Assembly (NCBI RefSeq): GCF_018294505.1
Contig: NC_057803.1
Coordinates: 683,098,020-683,162,019 of the forward strand
Length of the DNA: 64,000 nt
Direction: 5' to 3'
DNA from: Triticum aestivum
Taxonomy: Eukaryota; Streptophyta; Magnoliopsida; Poales; Poaceae
Part shown: positions 45,839-56,627 of the stretch, piece by piece
How the letters are laid out: each line of letters begins with the position of its first letter
How positions within the stretch are numbered: the stretch's first letter is position 1
The notes under the pieces: model-generated
Told to the model about the DNA's origin: nothing
Seen by the model: only the letters and a program-made list of their open reading frames with translations
Databases searched by the model: none
Program-made: the position numbers and the translations under genes

Positions 45839-46079
45839 ATGGCGTCTAGCGAGGGAAATTATCACCGTAGAGGTCCTTACTTTGATGGCACTAATTTTGC
45901 TAGTTGGAAGCATAAAATGAAAATGCATATTCTTGGACATAACCCCGCCATTTGGGCTATTGTGTGTGTTGATTTGCAAGGTGACTTCTTTGATGGGAAA
46001 GAACCAAACCGTGAAGCTACCGCGGATGAGTTGAAGATGTTGCAATACAATGCTCAAGCTTGTGATATTCTCTTCAACG
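45839..46079 (+). pseudogene. E4 gag, N-terminal fragment of downstream unit
   Basis: The first about 80 codons match 37485 onward with one substitution, then the sequence leaves copia at 46079/46080 and enters E3 gag. Truncated by the rearrangement. Confidence 0.9.
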
Positions 46080-47721
46080 AATGCTCAACCTGGGATTTTA
46101 TGATCCATTACTTCATTCGTGAAGCATAGCGGGTGTGCGGCGCCTCTGTACTGGGCTATATGTGTTCGGCCCGGCCGGATTTGTTGTATCCGGAGTGAAG
46201 ATCATTGTCACATGTCGTAGGGCGCCTGCGCGATCCGTAGATCGATCTTGTTTTTCTTGCCTTATCCTCCAGTATGTCTCGCGGGTCCGGCGCATTTTCC
46301 CGTGCCTTAGTTGAGCAGCGTCGGGGCATGGCTTGGGTGGAGGGCCGAGAGGCCTCTCTGTCGCGGCCGCGAGGTGGCCGGTCTGCCATGTCATGTGCTG
46401 GTGATGTAGGTGCTTCCTCCTCTGATCGGGGTAGCGGCCTGCGCTTCGGGTAACTCTTGGAGGGGCGTTCGTGTTCATACTCTTCGGCCGCAAGGACTTC
46501 AGTCCATCTGTCAGCTAGCAAATCTTGGGCAGCTCTAAGTTGTTGCTGCTTTTTCTTGAGGCTGCTTGTCGTGGCTAAAAGCCTGCGTTTAAAACGCTCT
46601 TGTTCGGCGGGGTCTGATGGTATGACGAATATGTCGTCATCGAGGCTTGCCTCGTCTTCGGAGGGAGGTGTATAGTTATCATCCTCGACCTCTCGGTCTG
46701 CCGCTCTCTCATGAGGGCTGGCTTCTCCATCTTCCTGTGCTGAATCTTGCTAAGGTGGGTGTTCTTCGGTGCTATCCGGGTTAGTATTATCTCCCATGCC
46801 GGAATCACCGTTTTTGCTTTGGTGGGATTTAGAGCGGCGCCGCTGACGCCGGCGCTTTGGCTGTTTCTTGGGGGCGTCATCCCCCATTGTTCCATCGCCA
46901 TCTCCATCTTTTGGAGTATCCACCATATATATGTCATATGACGAGGTGGCCTTCCAGCGCCCTACAGGTGCTGGTTCCTGTTCGTCTCCTACATCATCGT
47001 CCATGTCGTCGATGTCTTCGGAGCTGAAGTCAAGCATGTCGGTTAGATTGTCGACAGTGGCTACAAAGTGGGTGGTGGGTGGGCTTTGAATTTCCTCATC
47101 CCCCGTATCCCACCCTCGCTGACCGTAGTCCGGCCAGGGCTCTCCTGATAAAGAGAGAGACTTAAGAGAATTCAGGATGTCGCCAAAAGGCGAACGCTGA
47201 AAGATGTCTGCGGCGGTGAACTCCATTGTCGGCGCCCAATAGGATTCGATTGGCAGGGGCGCGGGGGGTTCGGAGTCCGGGGAGGAGTCCGGATCCTCGG
47301 AGCCACGGGTCGTGCAGAGTGCGTGGCTAGCATTCGGCTCGATCACTTTTGGGATCGCAGCCCCCGAGGTGACGTCCAACCGCTCATCCTCGATTGGCGC
47401 AATAGGCTCCGAGTTAGGGGTCGGAACCGATGCGTGTGCGGCCTCCAGGACATTGTCCGAGGGCAGAGCTAGATCGTGCCTCTCGAGATAGTGCGGCGCG
47501 CTTGGTTGTGGCTCGAGTCCGTCGAAGATCAAGTCTCCGCGGATGTCAGCCGTGTAGTTTAAGCTTCCAAACCTGACTTGATGGCCAGGGGCGTAGCTTT
47601 CGATCTGCTCCAGGTGGCCGAGTGAATTGGACCGCAGAGCGAAGCCGCCGAAGACGAAGATCTCTCTAGGGAGCAAAGTCTCACCCTAGACCGCATCATT
47701 GTTGATGATCAAAGGAGCCAT
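46080..47721 (-). pseudogene. E3 gag (gypsy), N-terminal part
   Basis: The minus-strand frame starts at 47721 (MAPLIINNDAV), soon after the 5' LTR. In-frame TAGs lie at codon 12 and after EEHPP near 46750, both plausibly C-to-T decay. Acidic DEDIDDMDDD and basic KKQPKRRRQRRR stretches are followed by a charged, Arg-rich segment. It breaks off at 46080 before the zinc knuckle, where E4 begins. Confidence 0.7.
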
Positions 47722-47768
47722 CGGGCCTAAAGGCGACGACACAGAGGAACTCTCAATGAAAGCACCAA

Positions 47769-48253
47769 TGTCGGTGTCAAAACTGGCGGACCTCGGGTAG
47801 GGGGTCCCGAACTATGCGTCTAGGCCGGATGGTAGCAGGAGGCAGGGAACACGATGTTTTACCTAGGTTCGGGCCCTCTTGATGGAGGTAAAACCCTACA
47901 TCCTGCTTGATTAATATTGATGATATGGGTAATACAAGAGTAGATCTACCACGAGATCAAGGAGGCTAAACCCTAGAAGCTAGCCTACGGTATGATTGTT
48001 GTATATGGAGTTGATTGCCTACGGACTACAACCCTCCGGTTTATATAGACACCGGATAGGGTTAGGGTTACACAGAGTCGGTTACAATGGTAGGAGATCT
48101 TGAATATCCGCATCGCCAAGCTTGCCTTCCACGCCAAGGAAAGTCCCATCCGGACACGGGACGAAGTCTTCAATCTTGTATCTTCGTAGTCCAGGAGTCC
48201 GGCTGAAGGTATAGTCCGGCTACCCGAACACCCCCTAATCCAGGACTCCCTCA
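47769..48253 (-). repeat. E3 5' LTR, 485 bp
   Basis: Starts TGAGGGAGTCC at 48253 (minus) and ends GACACCGACA at 47769. The expected primer-site region (TTGGTGCTTTCATTGAGAG) follows; I do not assign its tRNA. Confidence 0.9.
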
Positions 48254-48255
48254 AC

Positions 48256-48265
48256 CGGCATCCAT
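48256..48265 (-). pseudogene. E2 ORF2 start exon (predicted), ATGGATGCCG
   Basis: Minus strand ATGGATGCCG followed by GT, phase-matched to the acceptor at 29471 so that the spliced product reads MDAGDDHPEQQ. E3 inserted with its target duplication on the donor itself. Confidence 0.5.
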
Positions 48266-48540
48266 GGCTAGAGGACGTGGTGGGGATCGACTCCACCGGA
48301 GGAAATGGAGAGGGATGGCACAAAAACGGCGGCCGGCCGAGGCCTTCCTGCGGCGAGGCGTCGCTGGAGCGACGAAGAAGACGAGCGAGTGGGGGCGAAT
48401 GGGTATATGGGGAGAAAAACTCCCCCTGACCTGACATAGCCCCCACTGCCCGCCCTGCAGCGGTAGTACCGCTCGGGTGGGCGGTAGTACTGCTTGACGC
48501 TTGTCAGTGGTAGTACCGTGCACACCGCTGTAGTACCGCT
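48266..48540 (-). promoter_or_regulatory. E2 internal promoter-like region for ORF2
   Basis: In minus-strand order: GCGGT-N3-ACCGC dyads (48540-48460), a weak TATA-like CCATATACCC (48410-48401), then a pyrimidine-rich leader up to the ATG at 48265. Same layout as 40533-40897 in E4, but the TATA is less convincing. Confidence 0.5.
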
Positions 48541-48896
48541 CTGCCGCAAAGAGGACTGGCCAAAAGGCTTAGCTCAAGAAAAGGAAACCGAAACGAAAGC
48601 GAGAACAAACACACACACAAAACCGACAAAAACAAACCTCTCCAAGAGAGGGCGGTAGCCGAGGCCACCTATGTTTGAGTTCGGAGGTATGGTGCCATGA
48701 AGATTTTAACCATGGGCCCATGACCAACACTCATCTTTGAAGCACAAGTACCATCAAAAATGGCTAATGTGAAAGAGTTTGATTAGTTTATGCATTATGG
48801 GGGAGGGAAAGTTCATTGAGAGAACAACACTCCCCCTATGTCCATGCCTACACCTAAACTAGACAACAAGTTGAGTGTGGTGGGGTGTGCAAGGGT
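48541..48896 (-). mobile_element. E2 spacer between pol and ORF2 promoter
   Basis: Non-coding; includes a short CA microsatellite (48608-48620). Nothing else visible. Confidence 0.5.
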
Positions 48897-50066
48897 TCAA
48901 GTCACATTGCTTGAATCAATGATATTTAGCTCATGCCTTAACTCGCGAAATCTTGCTTCATCCAAAGGCTTCGTGAAAATATCTGCAAGGTTATCATGAG
49001 TGTTGACATAGTTGAGCTCGATCTCCCCTCGCCTAATATGATCCCGGATGAAGTGATACCGAATCTCAATATGCTTCGTCTTGAAGTGTTGCACCGGGTT
49101 GAGAGAGATCTTGATGGCACTTTCATTGTCACACCAAAGAGGCACTTTGTCACAAATGACACCGTAATCCTTTAAAGTTTGCCTCATCCATAGAAGTTGT
49201 GCACAACAACTACCGGCAGCCACATACTCTGCTTCCATGGACGAGAGAGACACGCAACTTTGCTTCTTGGAAGACCAACTCACCAAAGAGCAACCAAGAC
49301 ATTGGCACCCTCCAGAAGTGGACTTCCTATCCACTTTGTCTCCCGCCCAATCCGAGTCCGAATAACCTACAAGCTTGAAGTTTGTTCCTCTTGGGTACCA
49401 TAAGCCAAAGTTTGGGGCATGAGCCAAATATCGAAAGATTCGCTTGACTGCCACAAAGTGACTTTCCTTAGGTGTGGTTTGAAATCGTGCACAAATACCC
49501 AAACTCAACATGATATCCGATCTAGATGCACAAAGGTAAATCAAGGAGCCAATCATGGAGCGATATACCTTTTGATCCACCGCTTTACCATTGGGATCAA
49601 TGTCAAGTTGGCACTTGGTGGGCATGGGAGTGGAAGCCGGCTTGACATCACTTAGCTTGAATCTCTTGAGCATGTCTTGAGTGTATTTGGCTTGGTTGAT
49701 GAAGGTTCCTTCTCTCCTTTGCTTCACTTCGAACTCGAGAAAGAACTTCAACTCTCCCATGGAAGACATCTCGAACTTTGAGGTCATGAGAGCGGGAAAT
49801 TCCTCATTGAAAGCTTTGTTAGGGGAACCAAAGATAATATCATCAACATATAACTGACACACAAACAACTCCCCTTTGACCTTCTTAGTAAAAATAGTGG
49901 GGTCGATTAGCCCAACTTCAAAACCACGGTCTTGTAACAACTCGGTAAGGTGGCCATACCACGCACATGGGGCTTGTTTAAGGCCATAGAGTGCCTTATC
50001 GAGTTGATACACATGATCGGGAAAGTAGGGATCCTCGAACCCGGGGGGTTGCTTGACATATACCAA
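48897..50066 (-). pseudogene. E2 pol: reverse transcriptase C-terminal part and RNase H
   Basis: A 389-codon frame. RT palm includes YGLKQAPCAWYG and the catalytic LYVDDIIFGS. Copia RNase H follows with GYSDSDWAGD, SSMEAEYVAA, WCDNESAI and KTKHIEIRYHFIRDH, ending NLADIFTKPLDEARF. All expected catalytic residues are present in this part. It is out of frame with the preceding RT segment at 50083-50382, so the polyprotein is broken. Confidence 0.9.
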
Positions 50067-50082
50067 TTCATTAATAGGACTA

Positions 50083-50382
50083 TTAAGAAAAGCACTTCAC
50101 ATCCATTTGTTGTAACTTAAAGTTATGATGAGAAGCATATGCAATCAACATGTGAATGGATTCAAGACGAGCAACGGGAGCAAAGGTTTCACCATAGTCG
50201 ATACCCTCGACTTGGGAGTAGCCTTGTGCTACCAAATGAGCCTTGTTGCGAATGATAATCCCATTAGCATCTTGCTTGTTCTTGAATATCCACTTGGTTC
50301 CAATGACATTGTGGTTCCCCGTTGGCCTTGGCACCAATCTCCACACTTTGTTGCGCTCGAAGTTGTTTAGTTCTTCATGCAT
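50083..50382 (-). pseudogene. E2 pol: reverse transcriptase N-terminal part
   Basis: Contains [27 protein letters not shown] and [21 protein letters not shown] finger and first palm blocks of copia. Frame changes on both sides (50579-50367 region and 50066). Confidence 0.9.
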
Positions 50383-50521
50383 GGCATTGAGCTAATCCGG
50401 ATCTTCGAGCGCCTCATAGACCTTTTGGGGTTCAACACACGAGACAAACTGTGATGTTCACAATAGTTTGCTAATTGTCTACGAGTGCTTACCCCCTTTC
50501 TTAAACTTCCAAGCACATTTG

Positions 50522-52252
50522 TCATGAGATGATCCTTGGTGGAGAGCTTGGAAGCAATCTTGGCGGCACGACGCTCCAATTCCTCCTCGGGGTGAGACGA
50601 GGAGTGGTCACTTGATCATCTTGAGCGCCGTCTTGAGCTTGTTCTTGATCTCGAGGAAGCTCTTGATCTTGAACTTGCTCGGAGGAGAGAACTTGACCTT
50701 GGGCATCACTTGATGTTACAACACCATCTTGAGATTGACCTTGCCCTTGGTCTTGTTCTTGAGGTTGAGGGCCTTCACTTTGTTCTTTGGAAGCATGTGG
50801 GTCTTGGGTTGGTGAAGGTTCCACTTGAGTGGAACATTGTCCTTCTCCTTCGGCCACAAGGGGTTCCTCAATGGGTAGGATATGACCAACACCCATTCTT
50901 CTTATGGCTTGGGGAGGAATTTCATCACCTACATCACAAGTACCACTTTGATCCACTTGGGAGCCGTTATTCTCATCAAACTCCATGTTACACGTTTCCT
51001 CAATAAGTCCCGTGGACTTATTGAGAACACGGTAAGCATGAGAGTTTGTAGCATAACCAACAAATATGCCCTCATAAGATCTAGCCTGAAATTTAGACAA
51101 ACGGACACCTTTCTTGAGAATGAAACACTTACACCCGAACACCCGGAAGTACTTGAGGTTGGGCTTGTTACCGGTGAGTATCTCATATGGAGTCTTGTTC
51201 AAGCCTTTGCGGAGGTAGAGCCGATTAGATGCATGACATGCGGTGTTGATGGCTTCGGCCCAAAAGTTGTAGGGAGACTTGAACTCCGCCAGCATGGTCC
51301 TTGCCGCATCCATCAACGTCCGGTTCTTCCTCTCCGCTACACCATTTTGTTGAGGGGTATAAGGTGCGGAATATTGATTCTTGATTCCCTCATCACTCAA
51401 AAACTCATCCAAGGTGTAGTTCTTGAACTCAGAGCCGTTGTCACTTCTTATAGTCAAGATCTTTGTATTGTGTTGTCGTTGAGCTTCATTTGCAAAGTCG
51501 ATGATGGTTTGTTGGGTCTCGCTCTTCCTCTTAAAGAAATATACCCAAGTGTATCTTGAATAGTCATCCACAATCACCAAGCAATACTTTCTACCGCCAA
51601 GACTATCAAAGGATGGAGGCCCGAAGAGATCCAAATGAAGGAGCTCCAAAGGCCTCTTCGAGTAGATGATAGTCGTGGGAGGGTGAGCCTTCTCATGTAG
51701 TTTTCCTTCGATGCAAGCACTGCAAGCACGATCTTTGGCAAAACTAGCATTTGTTAGTCCACGGACATGGTCCCCCTTGAGAATACTTTGCAAAGATCTC
51801 ATATTGACGTGGGCTAAACGGCGATGCCAAAACCATCCCACGTCAACTTTAGCCATTAGCCATGTCGCGGTCTTAGTGGGTCGCTCCGAAAAGCTAATCA
51901 CATAGAGACCGTTCTCGACATGCCCAACAAAGGCTACTTTAAGAGTCTTGCTCCACAAGAGGGCCACGGTATCAATATCAAAGAAAGTGGCAAAGCCCAT
52001 AAGTGCTAGTTGACGAACGGAAAGTAAATTGTATGCAAGGGACTCAACAAGCATGACCTTCTCGATCGTAAGATCATGAGAAATGACAACTTTGCCTTGT
52101 CCCAATACCTTAGAGGACGAGGCGTCACCCCACTCGACGTTGGTGGGCATGGATGGAATATTTTTCACGTCCACCACCAAGTCCTTACTTCCGGTCATAT
52201 GATTAGTAGCTCCAATATCGAGCAACCATGACCCCCCACCAGAAGCAAACAC
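50522..52252 (-). pseudogene. E2 pol: protease and integrase
   Basis: The frame opens with the retropepsin block SWLLDIGATNHMTG. The usual copia form is D-S/T-G, so Ser/Thr is replaced by Ile and activity is doubtful. Then the integrase zinc domain (HRRLAHVNM ... CSACIEGK), catalytic Asp in LDLFGPP, Asp in RSDNGSEF and Glu in NGVAERKNRT, and the C-terminal FVGYATNSHAYRV block. After that comes a Gln/Asp-rich linker with short repeats (QDQ, QGQ). The D-D-E triad is intact. Confidence 0.9.
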
Positions 52253-52514
52253 CTACAAGAGATCAATGCTTGGTCTTAGGTACCCATTTTGTAATGGGTC
52301 CTTTGATGTTAGTAACAAGGGTCTTAGGAACCCAAATAGACCATTCAATGTAGTCATAAGGAGAGCCAACAAATTTGGCATAAACATGCCCATCTCTAGC
52401 ATGGCACAACACATAAGAAGGGTTAATGTCGCCGGCTTTGTTGGGAATGGAAGTGTTGCCCTTCTTGGCATCACTACCCCTCACGGAGTTCTTATCCTTC
52501 TCCTTAGTAGCACC

Positions 52515-54831
52515 CTATCCCTCCTTCACAAAGGTTTGCTTGAGAGGAGGAGGTCGTTTGGCCTTTTCATTCTTCTTCTTGTTCTTGGACTTGGGCACGT
52601 ACCCAATCCCTTCCTTGGCAACAACTCCCTTTTGGTTGGTCAAAAGGTCGTTGAGGTTCTTCTCGCCTTGTATGCAAGACGCAAGACCTTTCTCAAGTTG
52701 CACCTTTATCTTAGCGTTCTCCTCAACAAGATGCACATGCTCATAACATGGGTTAGAAGCATTTGCATTATCAATTAACATCATACGAGGAAAAGTGGCT
52801 TTCTCCTTGGTTAGCTTTAATTGAAGTTGATCATGAGACTCTTTGAGGCTAGCATGAGCACCCTTCAAGACCTTGTGAGCCTTGTCAGGTATATCAAACT
52901 CCTCTTTGAGTCTAGCAAGATCAACCCCAAGCTTGGCCTTCTCGGAGTTTAGCACACGAGAGACAACAAGAGCATGATCAAAATATTTCTTTAACTTAGC
53001 GTGGTCAACGTTGTGTGACTCCTCAAGAGACAAACGAAGACCACTCTCTTCCTCAAGAGCATTGGAAAGATCTGAAATCTCATCGGCATAGTCACGACTA
53101 TGCCCCTCCATCTTGGAGATAGTATCTTTGTGAGCCTCAATCATGTCATTGGCTTCACCAAGTTGTTCCAAGAGAGCAACAAAATGCTTCTTGGATTTAC
53201 CCTTGAGTTTACCCATAAAGGACTCAGACTCATTTTCCTTCACATTAGATCCCTCGTATTCATCAATGCAATCCGTCAAGGAAGGATTATTAATGATGGT
53301 AGTTTTGATGTTGGGCGTTACCTTGTTGGTGGCTTTAGCCATGAGGCACTTGGCGGTGATGTTCTCATTGGGTGAGTCGAAGAGAGACACTCGTGGAGTT
53401 TTTGCAATGGCAACGGAGGCCATGGCAACCGACTCGCCATCTTCATCATCATCATCATCATCATCATGGTACTCTTCTTGAACCACCAACGCCTTGTGAG
53501 GGGTCTTCTTGGTGAAGTTGCTCTTGTTGGGGAAAGACTTGGCTTTGTCCTTTCGGATGAGCTTGCCACCATTGTCTTCCCTCTTCTCATACGGACACTC
53601 CGCAACAAAATGGCTCACATTGCCACAATTGTAGCAAGTCCTCACACGTTGCTTGCTCTTCGTGCCACTTGAGTTGTTCTTGTTGAAGTTTGGCCTTGAG
53701 TTCTTCTTGCTCCAAAATTGCCTTGAAGCAAGTGCCATGTGTTCATGATAGGCATACTTTGTATCTTCGGGGTTGCTTTCCTCTTCTTCCTCTTATTCTT
53801 CTTCTTCAACACAAACCTTGGCCTTCAATGCAAGGTTGGGCTTCTTTGCCCTTTGAGAGCGAAGCACCGCATTGTCGGCGGTCTTGTCCAAGATGTTCAT
53901 AGCCACAAACTCATCCAACACTTCACTTGAGGTCAAAGTGTGGAAGTCCGGCCTTTGACGAATGACGGAGGACATGGCCTTGTGGTAAGGCATCTTTGCC
54001 TTGAGGAATTTGCGCTTGATCCAATTATCATCCGTGTCCTTGCTCCCATGATCTCAGAGTGAGACCACGAGTTTGGTTACTCTCCGATAAAGCTCACGAG
54101 GTTCTTCATCTTCTTTCATAGCAAACTCATCGGCTTCATCTTGCACTACTTCATAGTTGGAGCGTTGAATGCTTGCGCTTCCCTGGTAGAGAGAGACAAC
54201 ACAAAGCCATGCATCTTTGTCCAAGGCGAAGGGCCGGAGATGAGGTAGATCTTCGGGTGGAATTGCATCTTGGATGATGAAGAGAGCATTCTCATTGAAT
54301 TGATTATCCGCGGCTTCTCGAGGAGTGAAGTTGCTTGGGTCATGCGGATAGAAACCTTCTTCAATGATTCTCCAAAGATTAGTATTCACATGATTTAATT
54401 GATGCTTAAAGCGATAAACCCAAGAATCAAAGTCCTCATTTTTCACAATCTTAGGGGGAGGACCGGCATGATTCAAATGAGTGGAAGGAATCGGTCCACC
54501 ATAAACAAGTGGTGGTTCCACATGGGCAAAAGATGCCGGTGCCATTTTTACCACTAGAAGAAGGAGCTTTTTCACTACTAGCTTCCCCCTTGTCGGAGTT
54601 AGCATCCGTCACCTTGTCAGTGGGATCACCCACTTTCAATGGTGCGGTGGATAGTTTAAGCCCTTCAATGAATTTAGTAAACATGCTTTCAACCTCGATC
54701 ATCATGGAGGTTTTCAATGTCTCCAAGGCTACATTGAATTCCTCACGAGAGACCGAGGTTCCCCCATCGCCCGTAGACGAGATCGGATTCACACCGGAGT
54801 GCTCCTCCACACCGTCTACGGTGTCAACCAT
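52515..54831 (-). pseudogene. E2 gag
   Basis: Starts at ATG 54831, 37 nt after the primer site. One frameshift occurs near 54560-54600; after that one frame continues through in-frame stops at 54054 (CGA to TGA type) and 53793. It contains a gag core (DSWVYRFKHQL ... EPRELYRRVTKLV), a CCHC knuckle CYNCGNVSHFVAEC near 53640, a poly-Asp run from a TCA microsatellite (53440-53470), and a long coiled-coil tail. Positions 52253-52514 continue in the same frame (to a stop at 52263) and link to pol. Confidence 0.85.
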
Positions 54832-54867
54832 ACTCTTCGGACGGCAAAGTCCTTAGTGAAGAGACGA

Positions 54868-54880
54868 GGCTCTGATACCA
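54868..54880 (-). promoter_or_regulatory. E2 primer-binding site
   Basis: Minus TGGTATCAGAGCC two bases after the 5' LTR end at 54883; tRNA-Met type. Orients E2. Confidence 0.9.
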
Positions 54881-54882
54881 AT

Positions 54883-56243
54883 TGAAAGGATCGATAAGGT
54901 TGACTATAGCGGGGGTGAATAGGCAACTAACATTTTTTAGATTTTCTTTACCAAATTAAAGTTTGCATCAAAGTAGATTGTCTAGATGTGCAACTAGGTG
55001 AGCAACCTATATGATGCAACAACAACAAGCACACAAACAAGCACGGGAAGTAACACTGATAAGTTTGCACAAGTAAAGGTGCGAGATAACCAAGAGTGGA
55101 GCCGGTGAAGACGATGATGTGTTACCGAAGTTCCTTCCTTTTGAGGGGAAATACGTCTCCGTTGGAGTGGTGTGGAGGCACAATGCTCCCCAAGAAGCCG
55201 CTAGGACCAACATATTCTCCTCACGCCCTCACACAATGCGAGATGTCGTGATTCCACTATTGGTGCCCTTGGAGGCGGCGACCGGACCTTTACAAACAAG
55301 GTTGGTGCAATCTCCACAACTTAATCGGAGGCTCCCAACAACACCACGAAGCTTCACCACAATGGACTATGGCTCTATGGTGACCTCAACCGTCTAGGGT
55401 GCTCAAACACCCAAGAGTAACAAGATCCGCTAGGGATTGGTGGGGGGAATCAAATTTCTCTTGGTGGAAGTGTAGATCGGGGCCTTCTCAACCAATCCCG
55501 AGCAAATCAACAAGTTTGATTGGCTAGGGAGAGAGATCGGGCGAAAATGGAGCTTGAAGCATTAATGGAGCTTTTGGGGGAAGAGGTAGGTCAACGAAGA
55601 AGAAGAGGACCCTCTTTTATAGAAGGGGATCCCATCCAACCGTTACCCCCAAAACAGCCCCGTAGAGGGCTGTACTACCGCAGGGGGCAGCGGTACTACC
55701 GTGCGGTACAGGAGCCGAGCCTAGTGCGGTACTGTCGCGGTGGTAGGGTGGTACTACCGCTCTCGAGCGGTACTACTGCTTCTACTACCGCTGCAAGTAC
55801 CGCACAACCCGACACGAGAGGCGACCCCCTCGAGTCGACGCGGAAGGAGCCCGGTACTGCAGCAGTACTGCGGCTGAGACCCACAAGCGGTACTACCACT
55901 AGGTACCGCGGTACTACCGCTTGGACCCAAAACCGCACACTGAGAGGGGAAGGAGCACTCCATTGAAGCGGAACGGCTCAGAGGGTGGGGAAAGGATGTG
56001 TACGTGTTGATTCCACCCAAGCCTTACCAAAGTGGACCCCCTCTTGATAGTACGGTGACTCCTACGAAACTAGTCCACCAAACAAGAAACGAAAGAGCTA
56101 CACCGTCTTGAATAACATTCCGAGGGGAAAGAAATCGTCTCGTGCCAAAGGATGAATCTCTGAAATGCTCAAAGCACACGATTAGTCCGCAAACATGTTG
56201 TCATCAATCACCAAAACTACATCGAGAGAGATATGCCTTAACA
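54883..56243 (-). repeat. E2 5' LTR, 1361 bp
   Basis: TGTTAAGGC at 56243 to CCTTTCA at 54883 (minus). TATA (minus TATAAAAGAGG) at 55611-55621, with the dyad cluster just upstream. The LTR ends exactly at the edge of the first assembly gap, so its outer flank and target duplication are not visible. Confidence 0.9.
55668..55920. repeat. Cluster of GCGGT-N3-ACCGC dyads in E2 5' LTR
   Basis: Counterpart of 18311-18592 with fewer copies at its left end and an extra partial copy near 55775-55795. Confidence 0.85.
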
Positions 56244-56475
56244 NNNNNNNNNNNNNNNNNNNNNNNNNNNNNNNNNNNNNNNNNNNNNNNNNNNNNNNNN
56301 NNNNNNNNNNNNNNNNNNNNNNNNNNNNNNNNNNNNNNNNNNNNNNNNNNNNNNNNNNNNNNNNNNNNNNNNNNNNNNNNNNNNNNNNNNNNNNNNNNNN
56401 NNNNNNNNNNNNNNNNNNNNNNNNNNNNNNNNNNNNNNNNNNNNNNNNNNNNNNNNNNNNNNNNNNNNNNNNNNN
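56244..56475. other. Assembly gap (232 N)
   Basis: Unknown sequence. It starts at the last base of the E2 LTR. Confidence 1.
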
Positions 56476-56627
56476 GATTGTTCTCCAGTCTCACCGTCTA
56501 CATCGCTACCATTGTGACTGCAGGGGAATATTGACTATAATGTTTATTAGGAAAGACAAAATAGACTAGGATTTGTTCTAGCTTGTCTTGTACTCCAAAT
56601 AGATGATTGTACTCCTATATATAGGCC

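Larger units (their letters stand above)
33893..46079 (+). mobile_element. E4: tandem, end-truncated copia array without pol
   Basis: Order: ORF2 C-terminal part (33893-35123), LTR-a (35645-37399), gag (37485-39656), ORF2 promoter and intron, ORF2 (41414-43474), LTR-b (43996-45753), gag N-terminal part (45839-46079). Sequence 33893 onward repeats at 42244 onward, a period of 8351 bp, so the insert is about 1.46 units. Neither end is an LTR and no target duplication is visible. The LTRs are almost identical. Neither protease, integrase nor RT is found in the complete unit, so it is non-autonomous. SIRE/Maximus-like by polypurine tract, gag and ORF2. Confidence 0.85.
29862..48253 (-). mobile_element. 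E3: gypsy element of probable Tat lineage, pol replaced by copia array
   Basis: Two 485-bp LTRs (29862-30346, 47769-48253) opening on the minus strand with TGAGGGAGTCCTGG. Flanks are ACCAG (29857-29861) and ACCGG (48254-48258), a target duplication with one change. Minus-strand gag follows the 5' LTR. An antisense multi-exon ORF lies next to the 3' LTR, an arrangement known in Tat-lineage elements. The protease-RT-integrase part is absent; the E4 array (33893-46079) takes its place. The LTR resembles the Fatima family from memory, with low confidence in that name. Confidence 0.85.
17835..56243 (-). mobile_element. E2: SIRE/Maximus-like copia element split by three nested insertions
   Basis: Minus-strand copia. 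The 5' LTR is 54883-56243, the primer site 54868-54880, gag-pol 54831-48897, the ORF2 leader 48540-48256 and 29856-29471, the ORF2 body 29470-29307 and 20677-19511, the polypurine tract 18916-18929, and the 3' LTR fragment 18915-17835. Removing E3 (29862-48253) and the Angela-like element (20678-29301) restores continuous sequence across their target duplications. The remaining part of the 3' LTR should lie left of E1b, outside the window. The gene order protease, integrase, RT, RNase H identifies copia. Several frameshifts and stops make it non-functional today. Confidence 0.85.

Noticed and set aside
48985..52778. Many plus-strand frames
   Set aside because: Mirror frames of the minus-strand E2 gag-pol.
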